DNA of 36,897 nt, taken from NCBI GenBank assembly GCA_013373445.1, contig JABXHV010000092.1, positions 1-36,897 of the forward strand. The letters are read 5' to 3'. Made by a program: the position numbers and the translations under genes. This DNA comes from Paracoccaceae bacterium. GTDB lineage: Bacteria; Pseudomonadota; Alphaproteobacteria; Rhizobiales; Stappiaceae. This document shows positions 7,658-16,251 of this stretch, piece after piece (positions within the stretch are counted from its first letter, which is position 1; every line of letters starts with the position of its first letter). The notes below the pieces were generated by a model. It did no database searches, was not told where the DNA came from, and saw nothing but the letters and a program-made list of their open reading frames with translations.

Positions 7658-8938
7658 ATGGAATACTGGCCCGTTGGACTGATCATTCTGTTTGCGCTGT
7701 TGTTTGCGGGTGTTCCGATAGCCTTTGCCCTGACCGGTGTTGGTCTTTTTGGCGTGGTGGCGATTATTGGTTGGATGCCTGCCTTATCGCTGCTCAGTTC
7801 GACATTCTTCGACAACAGCCGTGAGTACACTTTATCCGTACTTCCATTGTTCCTGATGATGGGGAACTTCGTTGTCCAGTCAGGCGTCGCTGAAGAACTC
7901 TATAAGTCTGCATATGCCTGGTTGCGTCACCGCAAGGGTGGACTGGCTATGGCTACGATTGTCGCCTGCGGGGCATTCGCATCGGTCTGCGGGTCGTCCT
8001 TGGCAACCGCTGCGACCATGACCCGTATCTCCTTGCCGTCGATGCGACGGTTTGGTTATCCGGATCATCTGGCGACAGCCTCTATTGCTGCCGGTGGCAC
8101 CCTCGGTATCCTGATCCCACCGTCTGTTATTCTGGTCTTCTATGGGATCATAACACAACAGGATATCGGCAAGCTGTTTCTCGCCGGGATCATTCCGGGC
8201 ATTCTGGGTGTGATTGGTTATGCGATTGCGGTGAAACTGTCTTTGGTGTTCAGCAAAGAAGATCTGCCTGTCGAAGAGAAGTTGCCTCTTGGTGCAAGGA
8301 TTGGCGCTCTGAAGGGTGTCGCAGGAGCGCTCTTGCTTTTCGTCTTTGTCATGGGTGGCATTTACTTCGGCGTGTTCACACCAACGGAAAGCGCAGGAAT
8401 GGGCGCTGGCGGAGCGTTTTTGCTTACCGTTCTTCAGGGCAAATTGTCTTGGCGTATGAGCATTCAGGTTCTGTACGACACGATGAAAACGACAGCCTTG
8501 ATGTTTTTCATCCTGTTCGGTGCTCTGACTTTCACCAATTACGTCAACATGTCCGGCATGACGAGCGACATTCAGAACTTCATAAGCTACTTCGGTGACA
8601 GTCGGTGGTCGATGCTGCTGGTCATCTTGGTGATCTATTTGTTGCTTGGTTGCGTGCTGGAAGGTCTCTCGATGATCATGCTTACGGTGCCGGTCTTCTA
8701 CCCGATCGTGTCTGCCGCTGGCATTGATCTGATCTGGTTTGGCATCTTTGTGGTCGTGGTCACAGAAATCAGTTTCATAACCCCGCCGGTGGGCATGAAT
8801 GCCTTCGTGCTGCGATCCGTGGTCAAGGATGTGTCGCTGGGCACGATTTTCTGTGGTCTCGTGCCCTTTGTCGCAATGGATGTGGTGCGTGTAGCGCTTT
8901 TGATGCTTTGGCCGGGTCTGGTGCTGATTTTGATATAA
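7658..8938 (+). CDS. TRAP transporter large membrane subunit (DctM family), system 1
   Basis: Starts at ATG 7658, eight bases after the dctQ-like stop; the longer open frame upstream overlaps the previous gene and is not a credible start. It is 426 residues, the usual DctM length, with about 12 hydrophobic segments. Family landmarks include LFAGVPIAFALTGVG, CGSSLATAATMTRISLPSMRR, then GGTLGILIPPSVILVFYG, and the late GVFTPTESAGMGAGGA and ITPPVGMNAFVL motifs. It is the transport subunit using the sodium gradient. Downstream there is only a weak CCAGG/CCTGG hairpin before the next gene. Confidence 0.95.
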   Translation: MEYWPVGLIILFALLFAGVPIAFALTGVGLFGVVAIIGWMPALSLLSSTFFDNSREYTLSVLPLFLMMGNFVVQSGVAEELYKSAYAWLRHRKGGLAMATIVACGAFASVCGSSLATAATMTRISLPSMRRFGYPDHLATASIAAGGTLGILIPPSVILVFYGIITQQDIGKLFLAGIIPGILGVIGYAIAVKLSLVFSKEDLPVEEKLPLGARIGALKGVAGALLLFVFVMGGIYFGVFTPTESAGMGAGGAFLLTVLQGKLSWRMSIQVLYDTMKTTALMFFILFGALTFTNYVNMSGMTSDIQNFISYFGDSRWSMLLVILVIYLLLGCVLEGLSMIMLTVPVFYPIVSAAGIDLIWFGIFVVVVTEISFITPPVGMNAFVLRSVVKDVSLGTIFCGLVPFVAMDVVRVALLMLWPGLVLILI

Positions 8939-9099
8939 AAGCAGTGAGTATCCCGCCTCCAGGCAAGGTCCTGGCTTGAGGGTTGGGCAAACCTTTCCGA
9001 TTGTTCATTTGCGTCTTTCGAAATTGCGCGCAAACTGCACATTGAGTGTCAAACCCGACTTTCGGTGAGACGGCTAATATCTCTTGACAGGATAGTTCC

Positions 9100-10347
9100 T
9101 TGTTTGAATCCTTTTTTCCCCGTCCAAAGCTGTTCTTTTCATCTGCTGTTATCTGGTCATTGCTGGCTGTGTTTGCCTGGTACAGCGGTATCAACCAGTT
9201 CGGGTCGTCTCTTGGGTTTGGAGCAACGCCGGAGGGTGAAGGTCCCATCATCGGTCTTGGCCATTTCGTAACGCCTGAGTTCCTTTGGTTCTATGCCTAT
9301 TACGCCATTTGTACGGGTCTGTTTGGCGGAGCCTGGTACCTGGTCGCGAAAGACCATCGCTGGCAGGTTTGGTCGATCTGGGGAACGGCGCTGATAATCT
9401 TTTCGACCTATTATTCAGTTCAGGTTTCGGTCGCGTTGAACAATTGGCGTCGACCCTTTGGTGATACGCTGCAGAATGCACTTGCGGGCGACAAGGGGGT
9501 CGTCGCAGAGGACTTCTACTCGCTGATGCTGACATTTGCTGAAATTGCCTTCATCTGGATGGCAGTCTTCATCATGACGCGCTTTTTCGTTTCGCATTAT
9601 ATCTTCCGTTGGCGCACCGCGATGAACGATTATTACGTCGCGAGATGGAAGAATGTGCGCCATATTGAAGGTGCATCACAGCGTATTCAGGAAGATACCA
9701 TGCGCTTTGCTTCCATCATGGAAGGTCTTGGTGTGTCCCTGATCGATAGCATCATGACGCTGATTGCCTTCTTGCCGGTGTTGTACAGTCTCTCGTCCTA
9801 TGTCACGACGATGCCAATTGTCGGTGACATTCCGGCTCCGTTGTTCATCGCGGCAATCTTTTGGTCCTTGTTTGGAACGCTCCTGCTCGCGGTTGTGGGT
9901 ATCAAATTGCCGGGCCTGGAGTTCGAGAACCAGAAGGTCGAGGCCGCCTACCGTAAAGAACTCGTCTATGGCGAGGATCATGAAGATCGCGCCGAGCCGA
10001 TTACCTTGAACGAGCTCTTCTCCAACGTGCGCAGGAATTATTTCCGACTCTATTTCCACTATGTCTATTTCAACATCGCACGCGCGTTCTACATTCAGGC
10101 TGACAATCTTTTCACCACCTTCATAATGATCCCGACCATCGTTGCCGGTGCCATCACCTATGGTATCTTCCAGCAAATCCTGACGGCCTTTGGACAAGTG
10201 TCGAGTTCATTCCAGTATCTGGTGAATTCCTGGACGACGATTATTGAGCTGTTGTCCATCTACAAACGTCTTCAAGGATTTGAGGCTGCGATTTTCGAGC
10301 GTGAGCAGTCGCAGGCAAGCGACGCGCCGATATCAGGCGTTGAGTAG
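9100..10347 (+). CDS. sbmA: SbmA/BacA-family peptide antibiotic transporter
   Basis: A 415-residue inner-membrane protein of the SbmA/BacA family, proton-driven importers of proline-rich and other antimicrobial peptides, bleomycin-like drugs and, in rhizobia, legume NCR peptides. The TTG start at 9100 is chosen because the protein then begins [13 protein letters not shown], aligning with the start of E. coli SbmA as I remember it. Family-diagnostic stretches are [69 protein letters not shown] and [20 protein letters not shown]. No ATPase domain is present, so it is SbmA type rather than the ATPase-fused BclA/Rv1819c type. It runs convergently into the oxyR-like gene and overlaps it by 15 bases. 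Confidence 0.95.
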   Translation: MFESFFPRPKLFFSSAVIWSLLAVFAWYSGINQFGSSLGFGATPEGEGPIIGLGHFVTPEFLWFYAYYAICTGLFGGAWYLVAKDHRWQVWSIWGTALIIFSTYYSVQVSVALNNWRRPFGDTLQNALAGDKGVVAEDFYSLMLTFAEIAFIWMAVFIMTRFFVSHYIFRWRTAMNDYYVARWKNVRHIEGASQRIQEDTMRFASIMEGLGVSLIDSIMTLIAFLPVLYSLSSYVTTMPIVGDIPAPLFIAAIFWSLFGTLLLAVVGIKLPGLEFENQKVEAAYRKELVYGEDHEDRAEPITLNELFSNVRRNYFRLYFHYVYFNIARAFYIQADNLFTTFIMIPTIVAGAITYGIFQQILTAFGQVSSSFQYLVNSWTTIIELLSIYKRLQGFEAAIFEREQSQASDAPISGVE

Positions 10348-11223
10348 TCCGGACAGGGTTTCAGCCAGAACTTCGAAATCCTGATGACGAGGTGAAGACT
10401 TGCGCCAGATCAGCCCGACCATCCGTCGTGGCTGCGGTTCTGCAAAGCGCTGCAGCAGAACGCGCTCGTCGCGTACTTCCACGTCGGCGCAGATTTCCGG
10501 GAGCAGCGTGACGCCATAACCTGCTGCCACCATCTGTATAACTGTCGCAAGAGATGTTGCGCCCAACGTGTTGCGGGATGGAGAAGGGATGTTTTGGCAA
10601 TAGTTCAATGCCTGATCTCGCAAGCAATGTCCTTCTTCGAGTAGTAACAGATTGGTGCCGTCAAGGTCACAGACCTCGGCGCGTTTTTTTGGGTCGATCG
10701 TCGGATCGGTCTTGCGGGCAAGTAAAAAGCGGTCTTCGAAGATCTCTGCTGATACCAGTCCCGCTCCATCCATCGGAAGGGCCGCAATAACGGCGTCCAG
10801 ATCACCCGTTTGAAGTTCCCTGGACAGTGTTTCAGTCAGAGTTTCTCGAATGGTGAGTTCAAGATCGGGATGGGTCTTGGTGATCTTGGGCAGGACCTTC
10901 GGAAGCAGGTAAGGAGCGATGGAAGGAATGATTCCAAGTCGTAATGGCCCGGACAAGGGGAGGGACACCTGGCGGGCATAGTCGACGAGATCACGGACCT
11001 CTGCCAGGATGCGTTCTGCGCGCATCATCACTTCCTGACCTTCCCGGGTCAGATGGACAGCATTGGATTGGCGCTCGACCAGTGTGATCCCGAGATAGGT
11101 CTCCAGTTCCCTGATTTGCATCGAAAGTGCTGGCTGAGAGACCGAGACGGACTCGGCAGCGCGTCCGAAGTGCAGGTGTTTTGATAGTGCCTGGAGGTAG
11201 CGTAGCTGTCGTAGCGAAATCAT
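10333..11223 (-). CDS. oxyR: OxyR-type LysR-family peroxide-sensing regulator
   Basis: A 296-residue LysR regulator. The start is ATG 11223, giving [13 protein letters not shown] as expected for the helix-turn-helix; the open frame upstream is not family-like. The helix-turn-helix spans about 1-60 ([23 protein letters not shown]). The effector domain contains [15 protein letters not shown] with Cys200 and Cys209, the same nine-residue spacing as the peroxide-reactive cysteine pair of E. coli OxyR (199 and 208). So it should sense H2O2 through a disulfide switch. No catalase or peroxiredoxin gene is adjacent; its only close neighbour is the transporter gene it overlaps tail to tail. An inverted repeat upstream may be its own operator. 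Confidence 0.9.
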   Translation of the reverse strand: MISLRQLRYLQALSKHLHFGRAAESVSVSQPALSMQIRELETYLGITLVERQSNAVHLTREGQEVMMRAERILAEVRDLVDYARQVSLPLSGPLRLGIIPSIAPYLLPKVLPKITKTHPDLELTIRETLTETLSRELQTGDLDAVIAALPMDGAGLVSAEIFEDRFLLARKTDPTIDPKKRAEVCDLDGTNLLLLEEGHCLRDQALNYCQNIPSPSRNTLGATSLATVIQMVAAGYGVTLLPEICADVEVRDERVLLQRFAEPQPRRMVGLIWRKSSPRHQDFEVLAETLSGLLNA

Positions 11224-11709
11224 TGTTTTGAATTTTAAGTTATCAGTTTGAAGTAGGTCATCTGATATTCTTATCGCCCCTAGTGCGTCTCTGTCGAGCG
11301 GAGAAAGTTCCAGGAACGATAATTTGCTTGTGCCGATCGCCGTATTGCGAGGTTCCAACTGTTAACCGATAGCGTTTTCGCGTCCATATTGTTGCATTGC
11401 AATGCGAATTGGAGCGGAGTGAGGTCTTTAGTGGGCAAAAAAGGCCTATCTTTCTTTAAGAATAACACTGGGTCCCAGGGAAAATTTATATCGCATGAGT
11501 GGAATTACTAGATGTAGGTAGTGCTGCTAAGGTTACATACTTCTAATAAAAACAATAATTTGACGTTGTTGTATAAAATTTTATGTAATATTTATTTAAA
11601 TTTTCGTTCTGATTTACGCAAAAACTAATCGAATCTGCTTTGTGTTGTTTCATCTGTATTTAAGAGTGGTCGGTAATTTCTGCCTATCGTTATTTAACAG
11701 GTGGAACTG
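11224..11709. other. Intergenic region between divergent oxyR and DUF2336 gene
   Basis: About 486 bases with no convincing gene. A 62-codon frame on the minus strand (11280-11468) has no family features or ribosome site. The oxyR-proximal end holds the inverted repeat TATCAG/CTGATA. The stretch from about 11490 to 11640 is strikingly AT-rich, and probably contains the promoter of the DUF2336 gene or a nucleoid-protein target. Confidence 0.5.
11241..11267. promoter_or_regulatory. Candidate OxyR/LysR operator upstream of oxyR
   Basis: The arms TATCAG (11241-11246) and CTGATA (11262-11267) are a perfect 6-bp inverted repeat 15 bases apart, lying 18-44 bases before the oxyR start. LysR regulators typically autoregulate through dyads just upstream of their own gene. 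It is a candidate only. Confidence 0.35.
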
Positions 11710-12795
11710 ATGGCGAGCATGCTGAAAACAGAGCTGGTAAACTTCAACGAACTTACTCGTGATACAGGCACTTCGCGGAGCGGAGACTTGGCCAGACATG
11801 TAGCAACTTTGTTTGCGGTTACGTCCGAACGTTGTTCTGATGAGCAGGTCGATATCTACGATGGTGTGCTTACGCGCCTGGTCGATATGGTTGAACTGGA
11901 AGTCAGGCAGTTTGTCGCCAAGAAACTTGCTCATTTGCGACGCGGCCCAGAAGGGACAATGCGGAAGCTCGCCCGTGACGAGATCTCAGTCGCCGATCCT
12001 GTTTTGAGTGCGTCGCCAGTACTGCGCGATGCGGACCTCATCGAAATCGTTGAAGAGAAGGGCGACCTCCACCGCATCGCCATTGCTCGTCGCGAAGTTC
12101 TGTCCGAACAAGTCACTGACGGTCTTGTCGGTCGAGGTGGCTCTATGGTCAAGCAAGTGCTTTCCCGCAATGAAGGCGCAGTGATTTCTGAAGTCTCCAT
12201 GATGCACCTGATCGCCGAGGCGGCTGGTGACGAAAATCTGCAAGAAGCCCTGTCCGACAGAAACGATCTTGCCGAACATCAGATTCGTCAGCTGGTCGCG
12301 GTTGCTCGTCAGGAAGTTCGCAACAAGCTGATGCAGCGTGGCGCAACTGATGACGCCGAGCGTCTTGATGAGGCAGCGGACATTGCGACACGTCGTCTGA
12401 CCAGCGAATACTGGCTCAGCCGCTATGACTTTGAGACCGCTCGTGGCCGAGTGATGGCCCTGGTCAAGGATGGCCAAGTCAACGAAAACACCTTGCGCAA
12501 GTTTGCCTCAGAGGACCGCTTCCCGGAAGCTGTTGTCACTCTGTCCTGGATTGTCGGCAGCAGTGTCGGTGAAATGAGCCACTGGATGGTGGGTCTGGAT
12601 ACGACACCATTTCTGCTTGTTGCCAAGGCTGCAGGTCTTTCCTCTGTGACAGTCAGTACACTGCTGGGGATCGGACCATGGCGCAATCGCCTGAATGCCG
12701 ATCAGCGCGCCCAATCAATGCGCAGCTACGGCAATCTGACGGCTTCGGAAGCACGTGCTCGTCTTGCCTATTGGAACCAGATGGTTTCCAACTAA
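11710..12795 (+). CDS. DUF2336 domain-containing protein (first copy)
   Basis: A 361-residue soluble, largely alpha-helical protein. The frame opens at GTG 11701, but ATG 11710 is preferred because AGGTGGA sits about five bases before it. It matches DUF2336, an alphaproteobacterial family of unknown function built of HEAT-like helical pairs. Typical elements are VELEVRQFVAKKLAH near 65-80, DEISVADPVLSASPVL near 90-105, and DLIEIVEEKGDLHRIAIARR. The C-terminal half has a T-L-L-G-I-G helix and ends ARARLAYWNQM. There is no signal peptide or membrane segment. A second DUF2336 protein lies at 21746-22807, and the two share the S-V-A-(D/Q)-P-V-L-S block and the R-x-x-x-NEGA block. It is transcribed alone and closed by a strong terminator. 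Confidence 0.85.
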   Translation: MASMLKTELVNFNELTRDTGTSRSGDLARHVATLFAVTSERCSDEQVDIYDGVLTRLVDMVELEVRQFVAKKLAHLRRGPEGTMRKLARDEISVADPVLSASPVLRDADLIEIVEEKGDLHRIAIARREVLSEQVTDGLVGRGGSMVKQVLSRNEGAVISEVSMMHLIAEAAGDENLQEALSDRNDLAEHQIRQLVAVARQEVRNKLMQRGATDDAERLDEAADIATRRLTSEYWLSRYDFETARGRVMALVKDGQVNENTLRKFASEDRFPEAVVTLSWIVGSSVGEMSHWMVGLDTTPFLLVAKAAGLSSVTVSTLLGIGPWRNRLNADQRAQSMRSYGNLTASEARARLAYWNQMVSN

Positions 12796-12853
12796 ATTCT
12801 AGGGGCTGCATCGGCACTTAGGCTAATGCCGCCAACAACGCTTGAATACAATG

Positions 12854-12897
12854 AAGGCCACCGGCTCAGTTTTTGCGCCGGTGGCCTTTTTGCTTTT
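12854..12897 (+). terminator. Intrinsic terminator after DUF2336 gene
   Basis: A perfect 12-bp stem AAGGCCACCGGC (12854-12865) and GCCGGTGGCCTT (12877-12888) with an 11-base loop, followed by a T-rich run to 12897. It closes the DUF2336 gene; the next gene on the opposite strand ends just beyond it. Confidence 0.9.
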
Positions 12898-12905
12898 CAG
12901 GTGAC

Positions 12906-13214
12906 TTAGCTCTTCCAGAAGGGCTTTTTGATTTCCTCAAATAGTTGGTCTTGTGTGAAACCTGCATCCGCCAGAACAGAACCAGGTTCTTCCAGCAGCT
13001 GCGTCTTGAGGATCTGTCTGTTGTGGTGGCGGACGATCCAGGCCTTGATTGTTCTCATTGGGGAGAGTTTCCACGTTTTTTCAGGTGTCGTATTTTCGTG
13101 ACTAATTCTAACTATTCTGGATCGCGGAAACGGCAAGATGTCTGCGGTCCGATGGGTCTTTTCGCGGTGCGTTTGTCCCGTTGAAGTTGTTAAAAGATTT
13201 GATGACTGTTGCAT
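12906..13214 (-). CDS. DUF1127 domain protein with N-terminal extension
   Basis: The last 50 residues (RTIKAWIVRHHNRQILKTQL to KKPFWKS) fit DUF1127: W....R..N..IL..L, a middle LADAGFTQDQL and a terminal PFW. A short form could start at ATG 13058. ATG 13214 is preferred because CCGAGGAAT lies at proper spacing before it, giving 102 residues. The 50-residue N-terminal extension is polar and rich in Ser, Thr, Arg and His. Small Arg-rich DUF1127 proteins in alphaproteobacteria have been linked to RNA metabolism and stress or phosphate responses; the role of this one is unknown. It is divergent from the LysR gene at 13306, whose product may control it. Confidence 0.65.
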   Translation of the reverse strand: MQQSSNLLTTSTGQTHREKTHRTADILPFPRSRIVRISHENTTPEKTWKLSPMRTIKAWIVRHHNRQILKTQLLEEPGSVLADAGFTQDQLFEEIKKPFWKS

Positions 13215-13305
13215 TTCTATTCCTCGGATCGAGAAGATGACACGTTCTGACCTGATCTGAAAAACGAATATTCTTGTCCAATTGGTGAGATAAAGGAACG
13301 AATAG

Positions 13306-14175
13306 ATGGCTCGGTTGCCACCTTTGACTGCTTTGCCGGCTTTTGAAGCTGTCGCACGTCTCGGATCAATGAAAGCCGCAGCTATGGAGCTTGGGCGAAC
13401 GCATGGAGCAATCTCCAAGCAGGTTGCTCATCTCTCGGAAGACCTGGGCATTGCGCTTCTTGAAAAGACAGGGGTTGGGGTAACCTTGACCGCTGAGGGC
13501 CGGGAGTACGCCGAGGTTGTTCGTTCTGCCCTTGGTTCGATACGCGGTGCGAGTGCCCAACTCCGCAGGCAGGCTGACTCCACTGTCATTGAATTGGGAG
13601 TCAGTGCGACTTTCGCGCAGCGTTGGCTGACGCCCCGGATGCCGAAGCTCTACAAAGACATGCCGGGGTTGGAGTTGCACTTCCGTATGACTGGCGCCCC
13701 GAAGCTTCAGGAGTCCGACGCGGATGTGGTGCTGACATTCGACCGATTGTTTTGGGAGTTTGCAGATGACGCGGACATCCACGTTCTGGGAGATGTGAGT
13801 TTCGGGCTTGTTCACGCACCCGGAATGAAACTGCATAAGGCTGAGGGAGGTTATCGATGTGATACGCGCTTCCTGCAACAGATCGCCGGACATACGTGGA
13901 CCCGGTGGGAAACACTCAGCGGTGTCACGGTCTCAGCGCATCATGATGTCCCGCACCCTCATACATTCTTGGCGATAGAGGCTGCAAAAACCGGGTTGGG
14001 TGTCGCGCTTGTGGAGCGCCGGTTAGTGGCCGATGACCTTGTCGAGGGCAGGCTTGTTGCGCCTTTTGGCTTCGTGGAAGTGCCTGGTGGTTTCGGCGCT
14101 ATTGTGAATCCTCGCTCCAGATCACGTTCAGTCGTCATGCAGTTTCTGGAATGGCTGGAAGGCGAATTGGGGTGA
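13306..14175 (+). CDS. LysR-family transcriptional regulator (GcvA-like)
   Basis: A 289-residue protein from ATG 13306, with AAAGGA about eight bases upstream. The N-terminus ARLPPLTALPAFEAVARLGS, then MKAAAMELGRTHGAISKQV, is the GcvA-type LysR helix-turn-helix. The effector-binding domain spans about 90-289, with WLTPRMPKLYKDMPGLELHF and the GLGVALVERRLVADDLVEGRL segment typical of this subgroup. The effector is unknown. It is transcribed away from the DUF1127 gene across a 91-base shared promoter region, the classical arrangement for LysR regulators and their targets. GcvA relatives control amino acid or beta-lactamase genes, but none lies here. Confidence 0.88.
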   Translation: MARLPPLTALPAFEAVARLGSMKAAAMELGRTHGAISKQVAHLSEDLGIALLEKTGVGVTLTAEGREYAEVVRSALGSIRGASAQLRRQADSTVIELGVSATFAQRWLTPRMPKLYKDMPGLELHFRMTGAPKLQESDADVVLTFDRLFWEFADDADIHVLGDVSFGLVHAPGMKLHKAEGGYRCDTRFLQQIAGHTWTRWETLSGVTVSAHHDVPHPHTFLAIEAAKTGLGVALVERRLVADDLVEGRLVAPFGFVEVPGGFGAIVNPRSRSRSVVMQFLEWLEGELG

Positions 14176-14242
14176 GGCACCGTTGCTCCAAAATTAATTG
14201 CGGGAGTAGTCGCTTGTCGGGTCTTGTATCGCTCTTGTTTTT

Positions 14243-14264
14243 GATATAAACATATCTTTATATC
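14243..14264. promoter_or_regulatory. Candidate SahR operator upstream of sahR-metF-metH
   Basis: A perfect inverted repeat with arms GATATAAA (14243-14250) and TTTATATC (14257-14264), separated by six bases CATATC. It ends 24 bases before the sahR start and overlaps the only promoter-like AT-rich stretch. SahR regulators are known to bind palindromes in front of SAM-cycle genes, so autoregulation of the operon is expected. Confidence 0.75.
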
Positions 14265-14288
14265 AATATTCAAACGAGCAATTGATCC

Positions 14289-15299
14289 ATGACTGAGCAG
14301 ACCGCTCTCTCCATCGATGCGACTTTGTCTACCCTGCGGGCCGTGGGGGAGGTGACGCGATTGCGCCTGATCGCATTGTTCGCAGAGGGCGAATTGACCG
14401 TGAAAGATGCGACGGCAATCCTCGGACAGAGCCAGCCGAGGATTTCACGTCATCTGAAACTCTTGGCAGAAGCAGGAATAATTCAGCGCTTCCCGGAAGG
14501 CGCTTGGGTTTACTATCGACTGGTCGATGGCGCGATTGGTGATTTTACGCGTGATCTGGTGGCGCGGATTTCCAAGGATGATCCTGTCCTGTTGGCGGAC
14601 CACGAACGTTTGGAAACATTGCGCCGTGCCAAGGCGGAACAAGCTGCGGCGTATTTTGCAGCCAAAGCTGAGACCTGGGATACAGAGCGATCACTACACG
14701 CGGACGATAGTGAAGTCGAAACGCTTATCCTGGATGCTCTTGGCAATCGTCCTTTTCAGACCGTTCTTGATCTTGGAACGGGTACGGGGCGTTTGCTGGA
14801 GCTGTTGTCGCCGCGGTTCATTTCGGGCCTTGGTGTCGATGCCTCGCATGACATGTTGACTGTTGCGCGTGCCAATCTGGCAAAAGCCGGAGTGAGCAAT
14901 GCGCAGGTTCGTCAGGGCGATATTTATGCGCTGAACGTACCGCCGCGATCCTTTGACGTGGTGACTGTTCATCAGGTTCTTCACTTTCTGGATGATCCGG
15001 CCCGTGCACTTGCGGAGGCAGCTCGCGCGCTCCGCCCTGGCGGCCGCCTACTGATTATCGACTTCGCACCGCATGAACTTGAGTTCTTGCGTGAAACCCA
15101 TGCTCACCGCCGTCTTGGTTTCGGGCATGAGCAAATGAAAAAATGGTTGGAAGCGCTCGACCTGGAAATGGTGAATGTCACGGACATAACGCCAAGCAAA
15201 AGCCAGGATAACAAATTGACTGTGACTTTGTGGCTGGCGCAGGATCCGCGCGTCATAACGGATCTTCCGGCCACAGAGTCTCTTACGGAGGTTGCCTAA
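14289..15299 (+). CDS. sahR: SahR-type ArsR/methyltransferase-fold regulator of methionine cycle
   Basis: A 336-residue fusion. Residues about 10-95 are an ArsR-type winged helix (TLSTLRAVGEVTRLRLIALF...QSQPRISRHLKLLAEAGI..), without the cysteine metal site of ArsR/SmtB sensors. Residues about 140-300 are a class I methyltransferase fold with LDLGTGTG (160-167), the motif II-like GLGVDAS and ALRPGGRLLIIDF. In the SahR family this fold binds S-adenosylhomocysteine and releases the repressor from DNA, so SAM-cycle genes are induced when SAH rises. The location immediately before metF and metH, with two bases to metF, and the operator at 14243 fit exactly. Catalytic methyltransferase activity is possible but not expected. 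Start ATG 14289. Confidence 0.88.
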   Translation: MTEQTALSIDATLSTLRAVGEVTRLRLIALFAEGELTVKDATAILGQSQPRISRHLKLLAEAGIIQRFPEGAWVYYRLVDGAIGDFTRDLVARISKDDPVLLADHERLETLRRAKAEQAAAYFAAKAETWDTERSLHADDSEVETLILDALGNRPFQTVLDLGTGTGRLLELLSPRFISGLGVDASHDMLTVARANLAKAGVSNAQVRQGDIYALNVPPRSFDVVTVHQVLHFLDDPARALAEAARALRPGGRLLIIDFAPHELEFLRETHAHRRLGFGHEQMKKWLEALDLEMVNVTDITPSKSQDNKLTVTLWLAQDPRVITDLPATESLTEVA

Positions 15300-15301
15300 G
15301 A

Positions 15302-16216
15302 ATGACTGAGACCCAAGCTTCGCGATTATCGCGTAAAAAGTCAGGTCCCAATATCCAAGTGTCTTTTGAGTTCTTCCCGCCAAAGAGTGAGAAAATGGCG
15401 GAGACACTGTGGCAGACGGTTGAACGGCTGGCACCAATTGCGCCCTCCTTTGTGTCTGTAACTTATGGCGCAGGTGGCTCTACCCGTGAGCGGACACACA
15501 AGACGGTTGAGCGGATCTTGAAGGAAACCAAGCTGCGGCCAGCAGCTCATTTGACCTGTGTCGGATCTCCGCGCGACGAGATCGACCAGATCGTGAAGGA
15601 TTACTGGGAACTGGGTGTGCGGCATCTGGTGGCGCTTCGAGGCGACCCGCTGGAAGGTATTGGAAAACCATATGTTCCGCACGAAAAGGGCTACGCATAT
15701 GCAGCGGACCTTGTGGCGGGTATCAAGAAAATCGCCGATTTCGATATTTCGATTTCCGGCTATCCCGAGCGGCATCCGGAAAGCGCCGGCTGGGATATGG
15801 AAATTGAGAACCTGAAGCGCAAAGTGGATGCTGGTGCGAGCAGGATCATCACCCAGTACTTCTTCGACAATGACCTGTTTGATGATTACCGCGACCGGTT
15901 GGTGGGCGCAGGGATCAATATTCCAGTCGTGCCTGGCATTCTGCCGATCCAGAATTTTCAGCAGACCAAAGGCTTTTCAGCGAGCTGTGGTACGTCCATT
16001 CCGGAGTGGCTTGAACGACGGTTTGCAGGCTTGGATGACGATACGGAAACTCGTAAGCTTGTTGGTGCAGCAGTTGCCTACGAGCAGGTCATGGACTTGG
16101 TTGATCGCGGGATCACAGACTTCCACTTTTACACCATGAACCGCGCTGAGTTGACCTATGCGCTGTGCCATATGCTTGGCATGAGCGGCGACCCATCTGA
16201 TCAAAGAGCTGCCTGA
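15302..16216 (+). CDS. metF: Methylenetetrahydrofolate reductase
   Basis: A 304-residue FAD-dependent TIM-barrel enzyme that reduces 5,10-methylenetetrahydrofolate to 5-methyltetrahydrofolate with NADH. ATG 15302 follows a strong CGGAGG inside the end of sahR; longer frames upstream lie within sahR and are not starts. Landmarks are VSFEFFPPKSEKM with the catalytic-type Glu23 and FVSVTYGAGGSTRERT. Next come LTCVGSPRDEI and LRGDP with Asp115 near the flavin, then YPERHPES and the C-terminal FHFYTMNRAELT. It supplies the methyl donor for metH, 35 bases downstream, in one operon under SahR. Confidence 0.97.
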   Translation: MTETQASRLSRKKSGPNIQVSFEFFPPKSEKMAETLWQTVERLAPIAPSFVSVTYGAGGSTRERTHKTVERILKETKLRPAAHLTCVGSPRDEIDQIVKDYWELGVRHLVALRGDPLEGIGKPYVPHEKGYAYAADLVAGIKKIADFDISISGYPERHPESAGWDMEIENLKRKVDAGASRIITQYFFDNDLFDDYRDRLVGAGINIPVVPGILPIQNFQQTKGFSASCGTSIPEWLERRFAGLDDDTETRKLVGAAVAYEQVMDLVDRGITDFHFYTMNRAELTYALCHMLGMSGDPSDQRAA

Positions 16217-16251
16217 GCCCGTTCGTGGCGCAGCATTGAAGAGACAAGCTA

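Noticed and set aside
8939-9099. Terminator between TRAP 1 and sbmA
   Set aside because: The only stem (CCAGG/CCTGG) is five bases long and has no T run, so it is too weak to list.
11280-11468. 62-codon minus-strand frame in the oxyR upstream region
   Set aside because: No ribosome site and no family-like features; it covers the likely promoter region.
11490-11640. AT-rich stretch as a replication origin or mobile-element scar
   Set aside because: No iterons, DnaA-box cluster, target-site duplication or transposase remnant was seen; promoter DNA is the simpler reading.
12854-12897. Hairpin as a small RNA or riboswitch
   Set aside because: It is a simple stem with a T-rich tail directly after a stop codon, typical of an intrinsic terminator.
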